Source: an uncultured Rhodospirillales bacterium
Lineage (GTDB): Bacteria > Pseudomonadota > Alphaproteobacteria > Acetobacterales > Acetobacteraceae
Assembly: GCA_903932545.1 (NCBI GenBank)
Contig: CAIZGT010000474.1
Location: 1 to 6,143, forward strand
Direction: 5' to 3'
Length of the DNA: 6,143 nt
The notes below the pieces were generated by a model. That model saw only the letters and a list, made by a program, of their open reading frames with translations, did not search any database and was not told where the DNA came from. The position numbers were made by a program, and so were the translations under genes. Of the stretch, positions 1-6,143 are shown in pieces (position 1 is the stretch's first letter; each line of letters opens with the position of its first letter).

Positions 1-2
1 AT

Positions 3-1247
3 GTACTCCCGCAATTCCGCGACACTGAAAATCACTGGAACGGCAGTACACCCTTGCACGGCGACAAGGGCGCGTGGCGCGTGGAGAAGCAGCGCCTGCG
101 CTGGGAAATTCTGGAGCGCGTGATCGACGCCGCACAACAGGCGGGCATCACCCCCACCGATGATTTCAATCGCGGCACCAATGCCGGCGTGGGGTTCTTC
201 GAAGTCAATCAGAAGAACGGCGTGCGTTGGAACACCACAAAGGCCTTCCTCAACCCGATTGAAAACCGCCCAAATCTGCGCGTCGTCACCGGCGCATTGA
301 TCGACAAGCTTAGCATCGCCGAGGGCCGCATCACCGGCGTGCATTTCATGCTGGCTGGAAAGCGCCAGCACGCCAGCGCACGCTCAGAGGTGGTGCTGAC
401 CGCTGGCGCCATCGGCTCACCCGCCATCCTGCATCGCTCCGGTATCGGCCCGGCGGCTTGGCTCAAACAACTCGGCATCGAGGTCGTGCAAGACAATCCG
501 GCAGTGGGGACGAATTTGCAGGACCATCTGCAAATCCGCGCGGCCTACAAGGTGAAAAACATTCCCACACTGAACCGACAGGCCAACTCGCTGGTCGGTC
601 AGGCCAAAATGGCGCTCGAATACGCGCTCAAACGCTCTGGCCCGCTGACAATGGCCCCCAGCCAGCTCGGCATCTTCGCCTGCTCCTCGCCCGAGGTGAC
701 GCGACCGGATATCGAGTTCCACGTCCAACCGCTCAGCCTCGATAAATTCGGCGACAAGCTGCACAATTTCGACGCCTTCACCGCCTCGGTGTGCGATCTG
801 CGGCCCGAGTCACGCGGCGAGGTTAAAATCCGCTCTGCGGACCCAACCGCCGCCCCGATCATCGCGCCGAATTATCTCAGCCACGAAAACGACCGCAAGC
901 GCGCCGCCGCCGCATTGCGCCTCGCGCGGCGCGTGGTGGGCCAGCCAGCCCTCGCCCCTTATGCACCAGAAGAATTCCGCCCCGGCGTGCAATATCAAAC
1001 CGACGAGGAACTGGCGCGCGCGGCAGGCGACAGCGGCACCACGATTTTCCACCCGGTCGGCACCTGCCGCATGGGGCGCGCGGATGATCCGAGCGCGGTA
1101 TGCGATTCCGAACTGCGTTACCTCGGCCTCACTGGCCTTCGCATCGCTGACGCCTCAATCATGCCCACGCTCACCTCGGGCAACACAGCATCGCCCACAC
1201 TGATGATTGCTGAGCGGGCAGCAAAATTGATGTTGGGCAACCACTAA
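3..1247 (+). CDS. GMC-family FAD-dependent oxidoreductase (choline/alcohol dehydrogenase-like), 5' truncated by the window edge
   Basis: An FAD-dependent flavoenzyme of the glucose-methanol-choline family, which oxidises alcohols or related substrates; the substrate cannot be told from sequence. The frame is open from base 3, so 414 residues are visible and the N-terminal FAD-binding GxGxxG region lies outside. A TTG at 54 is internal, because the codons before it (VLPQFRDTENHW) already read as GMC protein. The visible part carries the second GMC signature (GAIGSPAILHRSGIG, residues 135-149), the C-terminal domain with HPVGTCRMG (350-358, catalytic His350), and the closing SGNTASPTLMIAERA (392-406). 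Family members are usually about 530-560 residues, so roughly 120-150 are missing. Oddity: the position normally held by the second catalytic Asn/His is Ala (see findings). Family assignment is secure. Choline dehydrogenase proper is unproven, and no betaine genes are adjacent. Confidence 0.93.
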   Translation, partial: VLPQFRDTENHWNGSTPLHGDKGAWRVEKQRLRWEILERVIDAAQQAGITPTDDFNRGTNAGVGFFEVNQKNGVRWNTTKAFLNPIENRPNLRVVTGALIDKLSIAEGRITGVHFMLAGKRQHASARSEVVLTAGAIGSPAILHRSGIGPAAWLKQLGIEVVQDNPAVGTNLQDHLQIRAAYKVKNIPTLNRQANSLVGQAKMALEYALKRSGPLTMAPSQLGIFACSSPEVTRPDIEFHVQPLSLDKFGDKLHNFDAFTASVCDLRPESRGEVKIRSADPTAAPIIAPNYLSHENDRKRAAAALRLARRVVGQPALAPYAPEEFRPGVQYQTDEELARAAGDSGTTIFHPVGTCRMGRADDPSAVCDSELRYLGLTGLRIADASIMPTLTSGNTASPTLMIAERAAKLMLGNH

Positions 1248-1250
1248 CCG

Positions 1251-2255
1251 TTAAACGACGCCGATCATCCTAATCAGCAGCAAACTCAACCCGCCCAACA
1301 GCAGCAACGCCACAATAACCGCCACCGTCACCCGTGCCCCGGCCTGCGCCACCGTGCGCAGATCAGTGGTCAGGCCCAGCGCCGCCATCGAGATGATGGT
1401 GAGCTTGCCGGTGACCAGCGCCAGCGGCGGCAAGATTGCGGCAGGTATGCCGATGGTGGACCGAATCGTCGCCAACAGCAGAAAGCCGATGATGAACCAC
1501 GGCACCAATGTGGCGATATTGAGCTTGCGCGGCGCTCTCATCGGCGGGGCGACAAACGACAACACCAGCACCACCGGCCCCAGCATCAACACCCGAACCA
1601 GCTTCACCAACGTGCCAATCTGCACCGCCACGGCACCCAGCGGCGCAGTCGCGGCCAGCACTTGCGGCACGGCATAGACTGTAAGCCCAGCGAACACGCC
1701 AGCTTGCGCGGCGCTGAGATGCAAGGCGATTGCGAGCAGTGGCAGGCCCAACACAACCGCCACGCCGAGCACCGCAGTGAAGGCGATGGAGGCGGCAACA
1801 TCGGCTCCACTCGCGCCGATCACTGGGGCCACCGCCGCAATGGCCGAATTACCGCAAATCGCATTGCCGCAAGCCACCAATATCGCCATATCGCGCTTCA
1901 AACCAAGCAGACGCCCGATGATGATGCCAAAGCCGATTGCGAGCGAGACAATCGCCGCAATCCCGACCAGCAAACCCGGCCCAGCTGCGGCAATCGCCTG
2001 CGCACTGAGTGAGGCGCCGAGCAGCACGATTGCAATCTCTAGTAGCATTTTCGCGGAAAATTTAATGCCGGGCAGCCAACGCGCCGCGGGCGTCCAAACG
2101 GTTCGAACCGCTGTTCCAAGCAAAATCGCCAGCACCAGCGATTCAAGCCAGGCTTGCCCAAACACCAACACCTCCGCCCGCTGCACCGCCTCAGCGGCCA
2201 GCGTCACCGCAAGGCATGGCAGCAGACCAGGGAGAACACGGCGGACAGTGATCAC
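1251..2255 (-). CDS. YeiH-family integral membrane protein, putative sulfate exporter (UPF0324)
   Basis: A very hydrophobic protein of 334 residues with about ten predicted membrane segments, close to the length of E. coli YeiH. The hallmark GNAICGNSAIAA (residues 130-141) sits between membrane segments, followed by GLTVYAVPQVLAA (190-202) and KLVRVLMLGP (218-227), all typical of this family. Members are annotated as putative sulfate exporters, but transport has little direct proof. I place the start at the GTG of 2255. AGGA lies 7 bases upstream, the hydrophobic N-terminus begins there, and this gives a 14-base gap after the phosphatase stop. The frame stays open 85 codons further, but that Arg/Gly-rich stretch runs antiparallel to no conserved domain and overlaps the phosphatase gene. 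It is the last gene of the minus-strand run and its stop lies 3 bases from the GMC stop. Confidence 0.88.
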   Translation of the reverse strand: MITVRRVLPGLLPCLAVTLAAEAVQRAEVLVFGQAWLESLVLAILLGTAVRTVWTPAARWLPGIKFSAKMLLEIAIVLLGASLSAQAIAAAGPGLLVGIAAIVSLAIGFGIIIGRLLGLKRDMAILVACGNAICGNSAIAAVAPVIGASGADVAASIAFTAVLGVAVVLGLPLLAIALHLSAAQAGVFAGLTVYAVPQVLAATAPLGAVAVQIGTLVKLVRVLMLGPVVLVLSFVAPPMRAPRKLNIATLVPWFIIGFLLLATIRSTIGIPAAILPPLALVTGKLTIISMAALGLTTDLRTVAQAGARVTVAVIVALLLLGGLSLLLIRMIGVV

Positions 2256-2262
2256 CCCAATA

Positions 2263-2266
2263 TCCT
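2263..2266 (-). promoter_or_regulatory. Ribosome binding site deciding the YeiH-family GTG start
   Basis: AGGA on the minus strand is followed by a 7-base spacer and the GTG at 2255. It lies just past the TAG stop of the upstream phosphatase gene (2270-2272). This supports the short form of the membrane protein over any start inside the phosphatase gene. Confidence 0.6.
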
Positions 2267-2269
2267 GTT

Positions 2270-2824
2270 CTAAAGCGGTGCCAAAGTCCAACTTGGATGG
2301 CCGGGCGTGCAGAACACAGGCTGGGCATTTGGCGTGCGAAATTGTGGATCCAAGCCCATCGCCCCGCGCAAACCGCGAAACAACGCGCCATGTGCCACCA
2401 CCAAAACCGGCCCCGGCAACGCCAGCGCGCGATTGGCCGCCGCCACGCCTCGCTCGCGCAGATCGGCGAACGGTTCGCCATCTTGCGGCGTGAAGTGGCC
2501 ATCCACCCAATCAGAGAACCAGTCTCCCATCGGCTGGCCTTCTTGCACACCGAACGAGACTTCGCGCAGCCCTTCATCCAGGCTCACCGTCAGCCCCAAG
2601 GCGGCGGCGACGATATTGGCCGTGTCATGCGCGCGCGACAGTGGGGAGGCAACGATGCTGACAATCCCGCGTCCCGCGAGCTTGCCCGCCGCCTCTTGCG
2701 CCTGCGAAATACCGCGCGCATTGAGCGGAATGTCGATATTGCCTTGGCTGAGGTCTTTGGCGTTCCAGTCGGTCTCACCATGCCGCAAAAACCAGAACGC
2801 CGTCTCGGTCAGGGCCAATGTCAC
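2270..2824 (-). CDS. Histidine phosphatase family protein (phosphoglycerate mutase/GpmB/CobC-like)
   Basis: A 184-residue cytoplasmic enzyme of the histidine phosphatase superfamily, which transfers or hydrolyses phosphate through a phospho-histidine intermediate. Visible features in order: LRHGETDWN (13-21, nucleophile His15), QGNIDIPLNARG (27-38), ASPLSRAHDTA (59-69, Arg64), REVSFGVQEG (87-96, with Glu88 as likely proton donor), and VVAHGALFR (142-150, second catalytic His145). The length is close to GpmB- and CobC-type proteins and shorter than glycolytic dPGM (about 250 residues), so a phosphatase role is more likely than a glycolytic one. No cobalamin genes are nearby to support alpha-ribazole phosphatase. 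The start is GTG, and its GTGA overlaps the stop of the GST gene by 4 bases, with GAGGG at 2834-2838 as a plausible ribosome binding site. Substrate unknown. Confidence 0.9.
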   Translation of the reverse strand: MTLALTETAFWFLRHGETDWNAKDLSQGNIDIPLNARGISQAQEAAGKLAGRGIVSIVASPLSRAHDTANIVAAALGLTVSLDEGLREVSFGVQEGQPMGDWFSDWVDGHFTPQDGEPFADLRERGVAAANRALALPGPVLVVAHGALFRGLRGAMGLDPQFRTPNAQPVFCTPGHPSWTLAPL

Positions 2825-3441
2825 AGGCTCAAGCCCTCAGCGGCAAAGGCGCGCTGGACAGCCGGGCGTGCCTTCATCCGTGCGAAATGCGCGGCCAGAT
2901 TGGCGGGCAGCGCCATATTGGCGCGTCCGGCCCATAGCTCGATGAACACCAAAGCTGCGTCGGCCACAGAGAATATGCCCCCGGCTGCGAATTCACGTCC
3001 GACCAGCTTGGCGTCGAGCCATTCGAGGCCAGTGGCGAAAATCTCCAGACCGCGCGCCTGCGCCTTGGGATAATCGGCCTCGTCGAACACGAAATTCCCC
3101 GGCCGCGCCCAACGAGTGAACCCCTGCATATGCACGGTGGCGACGATGTATTCCACAATCTCCATCGCATCCGCCGCCGCGTCCGGATCGGCTGGCAACA
3201 CGCCCGCTTCGGGATGCAGCGCCGCGAGATAATAGGCGATGGCTGGCAATTCCGTCAGCACACGACCATTGTCGCGCATCAAGGTTGGCACCTTCGCCTT
3301 GGGGTTCATCGCCAGATAGGCGGCGGTTTTGTGTTCCCCATCACGAACAGCCGTGCGAACCGCCTCGAAGGGCGCTCCGATTTCCTCAAGCAACACATGA
3401 ATACCAAGTGAACATGCGCCCGGCGAGTAGAACAGCTTCAT
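2821..3441 (-). CDS. Glutathione S-transferase family protein, beta-class-like
   Basis: A 206-residue soluble protein with the two-domain GST layout. The N-terminal thioredoxin-like domain opens MKLFYSPGACSL, placing Cys10 where beta-class bacterial GSTs carry their active-site cysteine. It continues with NPKAKVPTL (46-54; Pro52 is the expected cis-proline) and LTELPAIAYYLA (62-73; Glu64 in the glutathione-binding region). The helical C-terminal domain (about 88-206) contains the N-capping motif FSVADAAL (157-164). The family conjugates or reduces electrophiles using glutathione, and the substrate here is unknown. The ATG has GGGGGA (3446-3451) 4 bases upstream. The gene starts 37 bases after the prs stop and ends in a 4-base overlap with the phosphatase start, so those two are probably translationally coupled. 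Family call firm; class by motif only. Confidence 0.92.
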   Translation of the reverse strand: MKLFYSPGACSLGIHVLLEEIGAPFEAVRTAVRDGEHKTAAYLAMNPKAKVPTLMRDNGRVLTELPAIAYYLAALHPEAGVLPADPDAAADAMEIVEYIVATVHMQGFTRWARPGNFVFDEADYPKAQARGLEIFATGLEWLDAKLVGREFAAGGIFSVADAALVFIELWAGRANMALPANLAAHFARMKARPAVQRAFAAEGLSL

Positions 3442-3478
3442 TGCATCCCCCGATGATTGTTGCTTGAGGCGTTCCAGA

Positions 3479-4411
3479 TCAGTCGAACAGCGAGCTCACC
3501 GAGCTTTCATCGCTGATCCGGCGCATTGCTTCTGCCATCAGCTCGGCAATCGAGAGTTGGCGGATATTGGACGCCAAGCGCACGGCTTCGGTGGCCAGGA
3601 TCGAGTCGGTGATGGTCATCATCTCGATCGGGCTGGAGGCAATACGCGCCACCGCACCGCCGGAAAGCACGCCGTGGGTGATGTAGACACTCACACCCGC
3701 AGCGCCACGCGCCATCAGGGCGGCGGCGGCATTGCACAGCGTGCCGCCCGAATCGACCAAGTCATCCACCAGAATACAATGCCTGCCGGCCACATCACCG
3801 ATCACATTCATCACTTCCGACACACCAGCGCGCTCACGGCGCTTGTCGATGATGGCGAGATCGCAGTTCAGCCGCGTGGCGATCACGCGAGCACGCACCA
3901 CACCGCCCACGTCGGGCGAGACAATCATAATGTCGCGCCCGGCATAGCGATCCTGAATGTCACGCACAAACAGTGGGGCGGCGTAGAGATTGTCCACCGG
4001 AATGTCGAAGAAGCCCTGGATCTGGCCCGCGTGCAAATCCATCGTCAATACGCGGTTAGCCCCGGCTTCGGTGATCAGATTGGCCACCAACTTGGCAGAA
4101 ATCGGCGTGCGCGGGCCGGATTTGCGATCCTGACGCGCATAACCGAAATACGGGATCACCGCCGTCACACGACGCGCGGAGGAGCGGCGCAGCGCATCCA
4201 GCGTGATCAGCAACTCCATCAGATTGTCGTTCGCCGGATACGACGTGCTCTGAATCACGAACACGTCTTCACCACGGATATTTTCGTGGATTTCCACAAA
4301 AACCTCCATATCAGCGAACCGACGCACGGAGGCGCGGGTCAGGGGCAGGTTGAGCGAAGCGGCAACGGCTTCGGCCAGCGGACGATTGCTGTTGCAGGCG
4401 ACGATTTTCAT
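3479..4411 (-). CDS. prs: Ribose-phosphate pyrophosphokinase (PRPP synthetase, class I)
   Basis: Makes 5-phosphoribosyl 1-pyrophosphate from ribose 5-phosphate and ATP in the cytoplasm, feeding purine, pyrimidine, histidine, tryptophan and NAD synthesis. The protein has 310 residues, the normal length for the family. It shows the N-terminal ATP-site segment RRFADMEVFVEI (30-41), YFGYARQDRK (88-97), the signature DLHAGQIQGFFDIPVDN (125-141), the flexible-loop segment KRRERAG (190-196), and the PRPP-binding loop VDDLVDSGGT (215-224). It ends in the conserved SSVSSLFD. The start is set at MKIVACNSN (4411) by family length. The frame stays open 27 codons upstream, but that peptide resembles no part of the family. 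The ribosome binding site is weak (GGAT, 9 bases upstream). The gene follows the lipoprotein gene after 88 bases and may have its own promoter. Confidence 0.97.
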   Translation of the reverse strand: MKIVACNSNRPLAEAVAASLNLPLTRASVRRFADMEVFVEIHENIRGEDVFVIQSTSYPANDNLMELLITLDALRRSSARRVTAVIPYFGYARQDRKSGPRTPISAKLVANLITEAGANRVLTMDLHAGQIQGFFDIPVDNLYAAPLFVRDIQDRYAGRDIMIVSPDVGGVVRARVIATRLNCDLAIIDKRRERAGVSEVMNVIGDVAGRHCILVDDLVDSGGTLCNAAAALMARGAAGVSVYITHGVLSGGAVARIASSPIEMMTITDSILATEAVRLASNIRQLSIAELMAEAMRRISDESSVSSLFD

Positions 4412-4461
4412 GGATGGCGCATCCGGGGCTGAGCGGTGGGAGGGGAGATCGCCCCCGAAAG

Positions 4462-4473
4462 GTTTTGCAAAAC
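4462..4473. promoter_or_regulatory. 12-bp perfect palindrome in the prs leader, possible operator
   Basis: GTTTTGCAAAAC reads the same on both strands and sits in the 88-base gap between the lipoprotein stop (4500) and the prs start (4411), about 50 bases upstream of the ATG. Its form fits a dimeric regulator half-site pair, for example of the LacI/PurR kind, but no regulator is encoded here. I see no convincing -35/-10 pair around it. A chance palindrome is quite possible. Confidence 0.2.
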
Positions 4474-4499
4474 TGTCATAGCAATGCCTCAACCGCCTG

Positions 4500-5366
4500 T
4501 CACTTGGGGCGCGCTCCGATCAGCCTTGCAACAACGTCCTTTATGCCCGATGCCGCCTCTTCGGCCACCACAACTGCCACGTCACCCCAGTTGCGATTGA
4601 GCAAGCCGGCTTTGACTTCATTGAGTTGCACAATCCGCGCGCGCTCGCCGCCCGCATCGGTGACAATCCACTGAATTTCCACCCGCTCCTGCTTGCCTGC
4701 AATCGGCACCATGGTCACCTGCCCGCTCACGGTAACGTCGCCTTTGCGGTCATCCACCACCAATGACTGCGCGGTGAGTGCGGCTTTCATTTGGCGCGTG
4801 AGTTGCGCGTTGCCATCACCGGGCGCGCCGGTGACAGGTGCCACGAACATCTTCACCCCGCGATTGAGCAGCGAATTCGGATCCGCCGCACGACGCGCCG
4901 CCTCGATGCGGGTGAGCAAGTCAGCCACACCGCCTGAAGATGCCACCGCCATGGCACGCAACGTCTCCACACTCGCCTGATTCCAGGCCGCAAGCGGCAC
5001 TGATTGGCCCTGGCTGACGCCAGCCTGCGCGCCAGAGGCGTCGAAGATGGTGAACAATGGCACGATGACATTGCCCTGTCGTTCGGTTTTCAACGCCATG
5101 CGCCAGTCGCCCTTGCGCGCATTTTGGCTGATGGCCGGCACATCCTTTGCCGCCAACGCATCGGCCATCGCCGTAACATACAGCCCCGCCGCGCGTGGTG
5201 GCAGCACATCGGCGGATGGCTCATCGACAAACAATTGCGCGGGCGGCGGCTGCACCAGCCGCGTGGCATTCGCCCCAGGATTGCCCGCGAAAGGCTGCGG
5301 CAGATCGCCGCATGCGCTGAGACATGCAAGTAGCAGAAGCGCCAGAATGCGCAGCAAATGTCTCAT
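4500..5366 (-). CDS. Predicted lipoprotein of unknown function, coupled to pgeF
   Basis: A 288-residue exported protein. The N-terminus has a classic lipoprotein signal: MRHLLR, a Leu/Ala-rich core (7-16), then the lipobox LSAC with Cys19 as the lipidated residue. Gly at +2 rather than Asp favours the outer membrane. A Pro-rich linker (about 30-60) leads to a domain of short strands and an Ala-rich helix (64-160). The C-terminal domain starts at VKMFVAPVTGAPGDGNAQLT (171-190) and continues with alternating hydrophobic strands (DVTVSGQVTMVP, 210-221; VEIQWIVTDAGG, 229-240), ending in an amphipathic helix. That pattern loosely recalls the CsgG/LpoB/TolB-N type fold, which is inference only. The ATG overlaps the pgeF stop (ATGA), and no clear ribosome binding site is visible, so translational coupling is likely. 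Function not recognised. Confidence 0.85.
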   Translation of the reverse strand: MRHLLRILALLLLACLSACGDLPQPFAGNPGANATRLVQPPPAQLFVDEPSADVLPPRAAGLYVTAMADALAAKDVPAISQNARKGDWRMALKTERQGNVIVPLFTIFDASGAQAGVSQGQSVPLAAWNQASVETLRAMAVASSGGVADLLTRIEAARRAADPNSLLNRGVKMFVAPVTGAPGDGNAQLTRQMKAALTAQSLVVDDRKGDVTVSGQVTMVPIAGKQERVEIQWIVTDAGGERARIVQLNEVKAGLLNRNWGDVAVVVAEEAASGIKDVVARLIGARPK

Positions 5367-6133
5367 AACGTGATCGCCGACATCTGATGCCCAATCGGCC
5401 CACCGCCCGCCAGCGTGCGGCGGCGATGGCTGAAGAAATGTTCGGTATCGGCGCAGGTGTCGCGCCCCAACACCTGCACCACCGCAGCGCCCGCACGATG
5501 CAGACGCTCAGCGCAGTATCCGGCAAGGTCGAACTGAAAATGGCCGTCGCGCGTGCCATTGAGGAAGAACGCGCTCGCCGTGGCGTCGTGTGCCAGCACG
5601 GCGTCGCGCATATCGCTGCCAACTTCATAGGATTCTTGCGCGATGCACGGCCCCACTGCAGCTACAATCCGCATCGCCCCCAGCGCCTGCATCGCGGCCA
5701 TCGTGGCTTCGATCACCCCCGCCGCCGCGCCACGCCAGCCGGCATGCGCGGCCCCGATCACCCCGCGTTCGGCATCAGCAAACAGCACCGGCGCGCAATC
5801 GGCGCTGATCACACCAAGGGCCAAGCCCGGCACGCAAGTCACCATCGCATCTGCCCGCGCGCCCTGCCCCACTGGCCAAGGCGCTGTGGCGTTGATCACG
5901 TCAATGCCATGCACCTGAGTCACACCAAGCAAATTCGCCGGTGCCGCGCCGATGGCCTGCGCGATCAAGGCGCGGTTCTGCATCACGCGGGTGCGATCAT
6001 CCGCGCTCGACAGGCTCACATTAAGGCTCGCGAACGGGCCTTCCGACACGCCGCCATTGCGGGTGAAGAAGCCGTGGCGCGGTGTGAGAGCGGTGGCAGT
6101 GAGGAACTCAGCTGCGAAAGGCGTAGGGGTCAT
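5363..6133 (-). CDS. pgeF: Peptidoglycan editing factor PgeF (laccase-domain/YfiH family)
   Basis: A 256-residue cytoplasmic metalloprotein of the YfiH/YlmD family, once called polyphenol oxidase. In E. coli, PgeF stops wrong amino acids such as L-Ser from replacing L-Ala in the peptidoglycan stem peptide; relatives show purine nucleoside phosphorylase or adenosine deaminase activity. Motifs in order: HGFFTRNGGVSEGPFASLNVS (20-40, start of the fold), TQVHG (72-76, His75), SADCAPVLF (110-118, Cys113), GAAHAGWRG (127-135, His130), GPCI (161-164), and FFSHRR (233-238). The His/Cys/His metal site is complete. The ATG at 6133 gives the usual family length. Only 10 bases lie upstream in the window, with no ribosome binding site visible, and the ATGA at the start would allow overlap with an earlier gene. 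It heads the visible minus-strand run. Confidence 0.96.
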   Translation of the reverse strand: MTPTPFAAEFLTATALTPRHGFFTRNGGVSEGPFASLNVSLSSADDRTRVMQNRALIAQAIGAAPANLLGVTQVHGIDVINATAPWPVGQGARADAMVTCVPGLALGVISADCAPVLFADAERGVIGAAHAGWRGAAAGVIEATMAAMQALGAMRIVAAVGPCIAQESYEVGSDMRDAVLAHDATASAFFLNGTRDGHFQFDLAGYCAERLHRAGAAVVQVLGRDTCADTEHFFSHRRRTLAGGGPIGHQMSAITL

Positions 6134-6143
6134 TCGGAAAATC

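Noticed and set aside
54..56. TTG as the GMC start codon
   Set aside because: The same frame continues to the window edge with typical GMC sequence, so this is an internal Leu codon of a truncated gene.
1207..1224. Inverted repeat TTGCTG-6-CAGCAA near the GMC 3' end, as a terminator
   Set aside because: The stem is only 6 bp with no T-run after it on either strand, and it encodes the conserved IAERAA of the GMC C-terminus.
1777..2493. 238-codon plus-strand open frame opposite the YeiH-family gene
   Set aside because: Its Ala/Ser/Pro/Thr-rich composition mirrors the antisense of a hydrophobic gene; it has no domain or ribosome binding site and runs on across two real genes.
2297..3073. 258-codon plus-strand open frame opposite the phosphatase and GST
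   Set aside because: It crosses the boundary of two well-supported minus-strand genes and has Arg/Ala-rich low-information sequence, so it is a shadow.
3464..4432. 322-codon plus-strand open frame opposite prs
   Set aside because: It lies almost exactly antisense to prs, is rich in His, Arg and Gln with no recognisable domain, and is explained by GC-rich codon bias on the opposite strand.
1..6143. Mobile element, CRISPR, defence or secondary-metabolite system
   Set aside because: All space is taken by seven ordinary genes; I found no transposase, direct repeat array, integrase, toxin-antitoxin pair or tRNA-like fold.

Overview
The window is about 6.1 kb of gene-dense, GC-rich bacterial chromosome. 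It looks alphaproteobacterial: PRPP synthetase, PgeF and the small lipoprotein all resemble alphaproteobacterial types, and pgeF sits close to prs. I cannot resolve the order (Rhodospirillales-like and Sphingomonadales-like are both possible). Nothing visible marks it as mobile or recently acquired: no insertion sequence, tRNA, CRISPR array, phage gene or integrase.

Layout. One plus-strand gene enters from the left edge (3-1247): the C-terminal three quarters or so of an FAD-dependent GMC oxidoreductase. It converges, with 3 bases between stop codons, on a run of six minus-strand genes filling the rest. In transcription order (right to left) these are: pgeF, the peptidoglycan editing factor (6133-5363); an uncharacterised lipoprotein (5366-4500, ATGA overlap with pgeF); prs, ribose-phosphate pyrophosphokinase (4411-3479, after an 88-nt gap); a beta-class-like glutathione S-transferase (3441-2821, 37-nt gap); a histidine phosphatase / phosphoglycerate-mutase-like protein (2824-2270, GTGA overlap); and a YeiH-family membrane protein, a putative sulfate exporter (2255-1251, GTG start, 14-nt gap). 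No intergenic gap exceeds 88 bases, so no stretch of 300 bases lacks a gene.

How the genes fit together. Spacing suggests two tightly coupled pairs, pgeF-lipoprotein and GST-phosphatase-YeiH, with prs between them and possibly served by its own promoter in the 88-nt gap. pgeF and the lipoprotein are plausibly both linked to the envelope. prs is central metabolism (PRPP for nucleotides, histidine, tryptophan and NAD). The GST, phosphatase and exporter are accessory functions with no evident shared pathway. I see no undescribed multi-gene system. The most useful points are an Ala where GMC enzymes normally carry the second catalytic His/Asn, the uncharacterised lipoprotein coupled to pgeF, two corrected start sites, and a 12-bp palindrome in the prs leader.
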